DNA of 9,635 bases from Bacteroidota bacterium (GTDB taxonomy: Bacteria > Bacteroidota > Ignavibacteria > UBA10030 > UBA6906), in NCBI GenBank assembly GCA_003541875.1, contig DPLS01000367.1, positions 728 through 10,362 on the forward strand, in the 5' to 3' direction. Position numbers and translations under genes: made by a program. Positions 6,965-9,635 of the stretch are shown here, piece by piece; positions within the stretch are counted from its first letter, which is position 1; each line of letters begins with the position of its first letter. The notes beneath the pieces were generated by a model, which was not told the origin of the DNA, searched no databases, and saw nothing but the letters and a program-made list of their open reading frames with translations.

Positions 6965-8107
6965 ATGCAACAGCCAATTCAACGCATACGGTTTCTCGAT
7001 ATCATGCGCGGCGTGGCCGTGGTGGTGATGGTCATCGGACACAGTGTCGATTCGGTGCTGAGTCTTGATGCGCGAAGCACGGAAGCGTTTCGCATGTATG
7101 ATGCTGTTCGAGGATTTACCGCTCCCATCTTTCTCTTCGTGGCCGGTTTCGCGTTCATCGTCGTAACTGAGCGGCGGTGGAATGAATATCATGCGTTCTC
7201 GCGACCGCTCCGCAGTCGTCTCCTCAAAGTTCTTCTGCTCCTGACGGTTGGCTACGTGCTGCACCTGCCCTTCCTCTCGTTCAACAAACTGCTCCACGGA
7301 ACGAAGCCGGAGGAGTACGCACTGTTGTTTCAAGTGGATGTGCTTCACTGCGTTGCCGTGAGCATCGTGATTCTTCAAGTCCTCGTATTATTGTCAAAGA
7401 CTCCACGCATCTTCGGCCTGATCACACTCAAGACAACGGCCATTATTGTTCTTGCGACGCCGTTGGTCTGGACGGTTGACCTTGCGCGGGTTATCGGTCC
7501 TGTTCTGGCACCGTACTTCAGTCAGAAGACCCTCTCGATCTTTCCCATATTTCCCTTCTCGGGGTTCATGCTGTCGGGTGGTGCACTGGGTCATTTCTTC
7601 CTGGTGGCTTGGCGGAACGGGAGAGAGAAGGAATTTTTTGGTGGTATCATCACGCTGGCACTCATGGTTGGTGCATGTGGAGTCCTGTTTGATCTTCTCC
7701 CAGTCTCAATCTACCCGCCACACGACTACTGGAAGGTGAGTCCAAACTTTTTCCTGGTCAGAATGAGCGCAGTGTTATTGGTGACCGCGGGGTTCTTCTA
7801 CTTAAAGAAGCTGCCTGGCATCGTCGAGCATCCGGTGCTTGCGCTTGGCCAGGCTTCTCTGTTGGTGTACGCGGTTCACCTTGGAGTTGCATACGGATCG
7901 CCATTGAACATTGGGCTACAGCAGATAATCGGGAAGATACTGCCCTACTATGCTGCGGCCGGAGTAAGTGTCGTCGTTCTCGGCGGCATGGTTGTGCTGG
8001 TATATCTCTCGGAGTATTTCCGCACACATCACGAGTGGCCGTCGCGGCTTATCCAGGCTGGTTTCGCCAGCACTATCACATATTTCTTTTTCACCAATCC
8101 CTGGTGA
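6965..8107 (+). CDS. Multi-spanning membrane acyltransferase-like protein (DUF1624/HGSNAT type), first of two paralogues
   Basis: The 380-residue protein is strongly hydrophobic, with roughly ten predicted membrane segments. Near the N terminus it has the signature R-x3-LD-x2-RG...H (R7, D12, R15, H26) and then APIFLFVAGFAF (53-64), as in DUF1624 and the catalytic region of heparan-alpha-glucosaminide N-acetyltransferase-like and YeiB-like proteins. H26 is the candidate catalytic residue. Other marked segments are FQVDVLHCVAVS (122-133), PPHDYW..SP (251-260) and SLLVYAVHL (298-306), all shared with the next gene. The family moves acyl groups across the membrane onto sugars or lipids; the substrate here is unknown. 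I prefer the ATG at 6965, with GGGA 9 bases upstream, over a GTG at 6941 that lies inside the terminator-like hairpin. Confidence 0.75.
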   Translation: MQQPIQRIRFLDIMRGVAVVVMVIGHSVDSVLSLDARSTEAFRMYDAVRGFTAPIFLFVAGFAFIVVTERRWNEYHAFSRPLRSRLLKVLLLLTVGYVLHLPFLSFNKLLHGTKPEEYALLFQVDVLHCVAVSIVILQVLVLLSKTPRIFGLITLKTTAIIVLATPLVWTVDLARVIGPVLAPYFSQKTLSIFPIFPFSGFMLSGGALGHFFLVAWRNGREKEFFGGIITLALMVGACGVLFDLLPVSIYPPHDYWKVSPNFFLVRMSAVLLVTAGFFYLKKLPGIVEHPVLALGQASLLVYAVHLGVAYGSPLNIGLQQIIGKILPYYAAAGVSVVVLGGMVVLVYLSEYFRTHHEWPSRLIQAGFASTITYFFFTNPW

Positions 8108-8109
8108 AC

Positions 8110-8145
8110 ATGGTTCCCTCTTACTCTTCATCTGTATTGTCATGA
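8110..8145 (+). other. Possible 11-codon coupling mini-ORF between the two acyltransferase genes
   Basis: An ATG two bases after the first acyltransferase stop opens an 11-codon frame (MVPSYSSSVLS) whose TGA overlaps the ATG of the second acyltransferase as ATGA. The second gene has no visible Shine-Dalgarno, so ribosomes could pass from gene to gene by re-initiation. A frame this short can easily arise by chance. Confidence 0.2.
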
Positions 8146-9329
8146 GTGAACTGCCCTCCACCGTTCCTGTGGCGCCGAAAGCAAAACGCCTTGACTATAT
8201 TGACCTGCTGCGTGGCTGGGCCGTCATCGTGATGATTGAAACGCACGTCTTCAACGCCACACTCACAAGGGAGATCACGGAGGGCGGACTATACGGCTAT
8301 ATCACTTTCATCAATGGCCTTGTAGCACCGTCGTTTCTCTTCGCGTCAGGTCTTGCGTACGCCGTCACGACGCGTCGGAAGTTGAACGACTATCTCTCAT
8401 TCGGCCAGCCGTTGCTCAAGCAGGTTGGCAGGTTGTTGCTCATCCTGGCGATCGGTTATCTTCTTCATCTCCCGAAGTTCAACTATGTCCAGATCATGTC
8501 GGTGACGGAGGAACGGCCGTGGCGGATCTTTTTTCAGGCGGATGTTCTCCAATGCATCGCTGTGAGTCTGTTGTTCATGCAGGCGCTGCTGCTCTTGTTG
8601 AGGAGTGAGCGTCGCCTGTGCCTGACGTTGATTGCAGTTACTGCTGGAGTGGTGTTCCTGACGCCCATTGTATGGGGGATTGATTTCTGGCCGATCCTGC
8701 CGGCGCCGCTTGCGGGTTATCTGAACGGGATATACTTCAAGAACTTCCCCGGGTTTCCTCTCTTCCCATGGTCGGCGTTTCTTTTTGCCGGTGCGATAGT
8801 CGGTTACTTCTACCAGGAGTCGCGCACGAGTACGGAGCAAGAATTTGCAATGATGAAATGGTTGCTCTGGTGGTCACTGGGTCTGATACTCGCGTCGTTC
8901 GTGATTCATCCGGTGGCCGCTCTCGTCTACCCGACCTATGACTACTGGAGATTCAGCCCGAGTTTCTATCTGCTGCGGCTCGGGATAGTGATCGCGCTCT
9001 GCGTTGGGATGTTCTTCTACGAAAAGCGCCAGGTGGTCTCGCAGCGCTCACCGGTTACACTGATCGGACGAGAGTCTCTGATTGTCTACGCAACGCATTT
9101 GCTTCTTATCTTTGGCAACTTCAGCAGCTTCAACTTCTCAAAGCATGTAAATCACACGTTCGGGTATGGTGAGGCAATCATCACAACGATTTTGTTGATG
9201 GGATTGATGTACGCTCTTGCGCTCTTCTGGAGCAGGATCAAGCGCGGATCACCACGCTGGCGGACGACGCTGCAATTCGGTACTCTTGCAGTTTTGGTTG
9301 GAGTATTCTTTTTTGGTCCGGGGGAGTAG
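8142..9329 (+). CDS. Multi-spanning membrane acyltransferase-like protein (DUF1624/HGSNAT type), second of two paralogues
   Basis: The 395-residue product is a polytopic membrane protein with the same layout as its neighbour: R16, D21, LLRG (22-25) and H35 at the N terminus, APSFLFASGLAYAV (62-75), FQADVLQCIAVS (131-142), FPLFPWSAFLFAGAIVGYF (205-223), YPTYDYW..SP (263-273) and SLIVYATHL (312-320). Both therefore descend from a tandem duplication, now well diverged. H35 matches H26 of the first copy as the candidate catalytic residue. The frame is open back to 7968 inside the upstream gene, but the ATG at 8142 gives a normal family N terminus. It starts 34 bases after the upstream stop without a recognisable ribosome site. 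Acyl donor and acceptor are unknown; transfer onto an envelope sugar or lipid is a family-based guess. Confidence 0.75.
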   Translation: MSELPSTVPVAPKAKRLDYIDLLRGWAVIVMIETHVFNATLTREITEGGLYGYITFINGLVAPSFLFASGLAYAVTTRRKLNDYLSFGQPLLKQVGRLLLILAIGYLLHLPKFNYVQIMSVTEERPWRIFFQADVLQCIAVSLLFMQALLLLLRSERRLCLTLIAVTAGVVFLTPIVWGIDFWPILPAPLAGYLNGIYFKNFPGFPLFPWSAFLFAGAIVGYFYQESRTSTEQEFAMMKWLLWWSLGLILASFVIHPVAALVYPTYDYWRFSPSFYLLRLGIVIALCVGMFFYEKRQVVSQRSPVTLIGRESLIVYATHLLLIFGNFSSFNFSKHVNHTFGYGEAIITTILLMGLMYALALFWSRIKRGSPRWRTTLQFGTLAVLVGVFFFGPGE

Positions 9330-9345
9330 AAGATTGACAATCTTC
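9329..9345. promoter_or_regulatory. 17-bp perfect palindrome, candidate operator
   Basis: GAAGATTG (9329-9336) and CAATCTTC (9338-9345) are perfect inverse complements around one central A. There is no T tract afterwards, and the loop would be only 1-3 bases, so a protein-binding operator is more likely than a terminator. It lies 9 bases upstream of a candidate -35 box for the metal transporter gene. Confidence 0.4.
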
Positions 9346-9365
9346 AATTGCTACTTGTCAATTGA
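9344..9365. promoter_or_regulatory. Second inverted repeat spanning the -35 region
   Basis: TCAATTG (9344-9350) and CAATTGA (9359-9365) are 7-base inverse complements separated by 8 bases. The repeat overlaps the end of the 17-bp palindrome and covers the candidate -35 at 9355-9360. A dimeric regulator bound here would block the promoter. Confidence 0.4.
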
Positions 9366-9385
9366 CGCGCGAACCCCTACCTTCA
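9355..9385 (+). promoter_or_regulatory. Candidate promoter for the cation transporter gene
   Basis: TTGTCA (9355-9360, five of six to TTGACA) is followed after 17 bases by TACCTT (9378-9383). The latter, read as TACCTTCA, also resembles the TAnnTTTG type of -7 box described for Bacteroidota. Transcription would start near 9390, about 35 bases before the ATG at 9426. Confidence 0.45.
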
Positions 9386-9425
9386 TGCACACACAACCCC
9401 TTCCATTCCGCCGTCAAAAGAATAG

Positions 9426-9635
9426 ATGACATCAGACCTCGCAAACCGCAAATCCCTCATCCGCTATGCGTGGCTCTCCATTGCTGCTGCGGTTATTACC
9501 ATAGGACTTAAGGCGGTTGCGTACTTGCTCACCGGCTCAATTGGACTACTCTCCGATGCAATGGAATCTCTTGTCAACCTTGCTGGTGCACTCATGGCAC
9601 TGGCAATGTTGACGGTGGCTGCCCGACCCGCGGAC
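9426..9635 (+). CDS. Cation diffusion facilitator (CDF) family transporter, N-terminal part (runs off right edge)
   Basis: CDF proteins are inner-membrane dimers that export divalent metals such as Zn2+, Fe2+, Mn2+ or Co2+ in exchange for protons. The visible 70 residues hold a short cytoplasmic tail, a first membrane helix (about 13-34), the family hallmark [19 protein letters not shown] (37-55) forming helix 2, and ARPAD (66-70) at the edge. The position equivalent to the DxxxD metal site of YiiP helix 2 reads ExxxN (E47, N51), so the metal cannot be assigned; this pattern may simply mark a subfamily. The start is the ATG at 9426, with only a weak AAAAGA purine run before it. The 96-base region upstream has a candidate promoter and two palindromes, suggesting control by a regulator, perhaps metal-responsive. 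Confidence 0.93.
   Translation, partial: MTSDLANRKSLIRYAWLSIAAAVITIGLKAVAYLLTGSIGLLSDAMESLVNLAGALMALAMLTVAARPAD

Noticed and set aside
6929..7378. 149-codon antisense frame with histidine runs inside the first acyltransferase
   Set aside because: The His run is the reverse complement of ATG/GTG-rich membrane-helix codons; no domain is seen.
7968..8141. N-terminal extension of the second acyltransferase back to 7968
   Set aside because: It would overlap the first acyltransferase by 140 bases, and the extra residues do not resemble the family N terminus.
8397..8840. 147-codon antisense frame rich in E, R and Q inside the second acyltransferase
   Set aside because: The composition is the mirror of hydrophobic Leu/Val/Ala codons of a membrane protein, so it is a shadow frame.
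1..9635. CRISPR arrays, insertion sequences, integrase sites or other mobile elements
   Set aside because: I looked for regularly spaced direct repeats, terminal inverted repeats and transposase-like frames and saw none; the genes look like resident chromosomal genes.

Overview
The window is ordinary-looking bacterial chromosome of moderate GC (near 50-55% by eye), gene-dense and with almost no untranscribed space. Nothing in it looks archaeal, phage or plasmid. No taxon marker is decisive. The elongator tRNA without an encoded CCA tail, the promoter-like boxes of the TAnnTT type and the style of the FtsH, TilS and HpnCDE proteins suggest a member of the Bacteroidota/Chlorobiota/Ignavibacteriota (FCB) group; this is inference.

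Left block, minus strand (3213 down to 1): a tRNA-Met(CAU) with its own promoter, then tilS (tRNA-Ile2 lysidine synthetase), hpt (hypoxanthine phosphoribosyltransferase) and the N-terminal 311 codons of ftsH (membrane AAA+ protease), which runs off the left edge. tilS-hpt-ftsH is a widely conserved bacterial order. tilS and hpt overlap, and ftsH follows hpt by 28 bases. A candidate promoter and a terminator-like hairpin with a T8 tract lie in the leader between the tRNA and tilS.

Middle block, plus strand (about 3221-6432): hpnC, hpnD and hpnE, tightly packed (4-base ATGA overlap, then a 3-base gap). Together they convert farnesyl diphosphate to squalene through presqualene diphosphate and hydroxysqualene. 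Squalene normally feeds squalene-hopene cyclase, but no cyclase gene is in the window. The start region of hpnC is untidy: it contains two short out-of-frame ORFs, one with a much better Shine-Dalgarno sequence than hpnC itself.

Right block, plus strand (6525-9635): a stand-alone CheY-like receiver protein; a terminator-like hairpin; two tandem, clearly paralogous multi-spanning membrane acyltransferase-like proteins with the DUF1624/HGSNAT-type RG...H signature; and, after a 96-base control region with two overlapping palindromes and a candidate promoter, the first 70 codons of a cation diffusion facilitator transporter that runs off the right edge.

I do not see a clearly new multi-gene system. 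The points most worth a second look are the paralogous acyltransferase pair beside the squalene operon, the hairpin that holds the first acyltransferase's ribosome binding site, the double palindrome before the metal transporter, and the hpnC start region.
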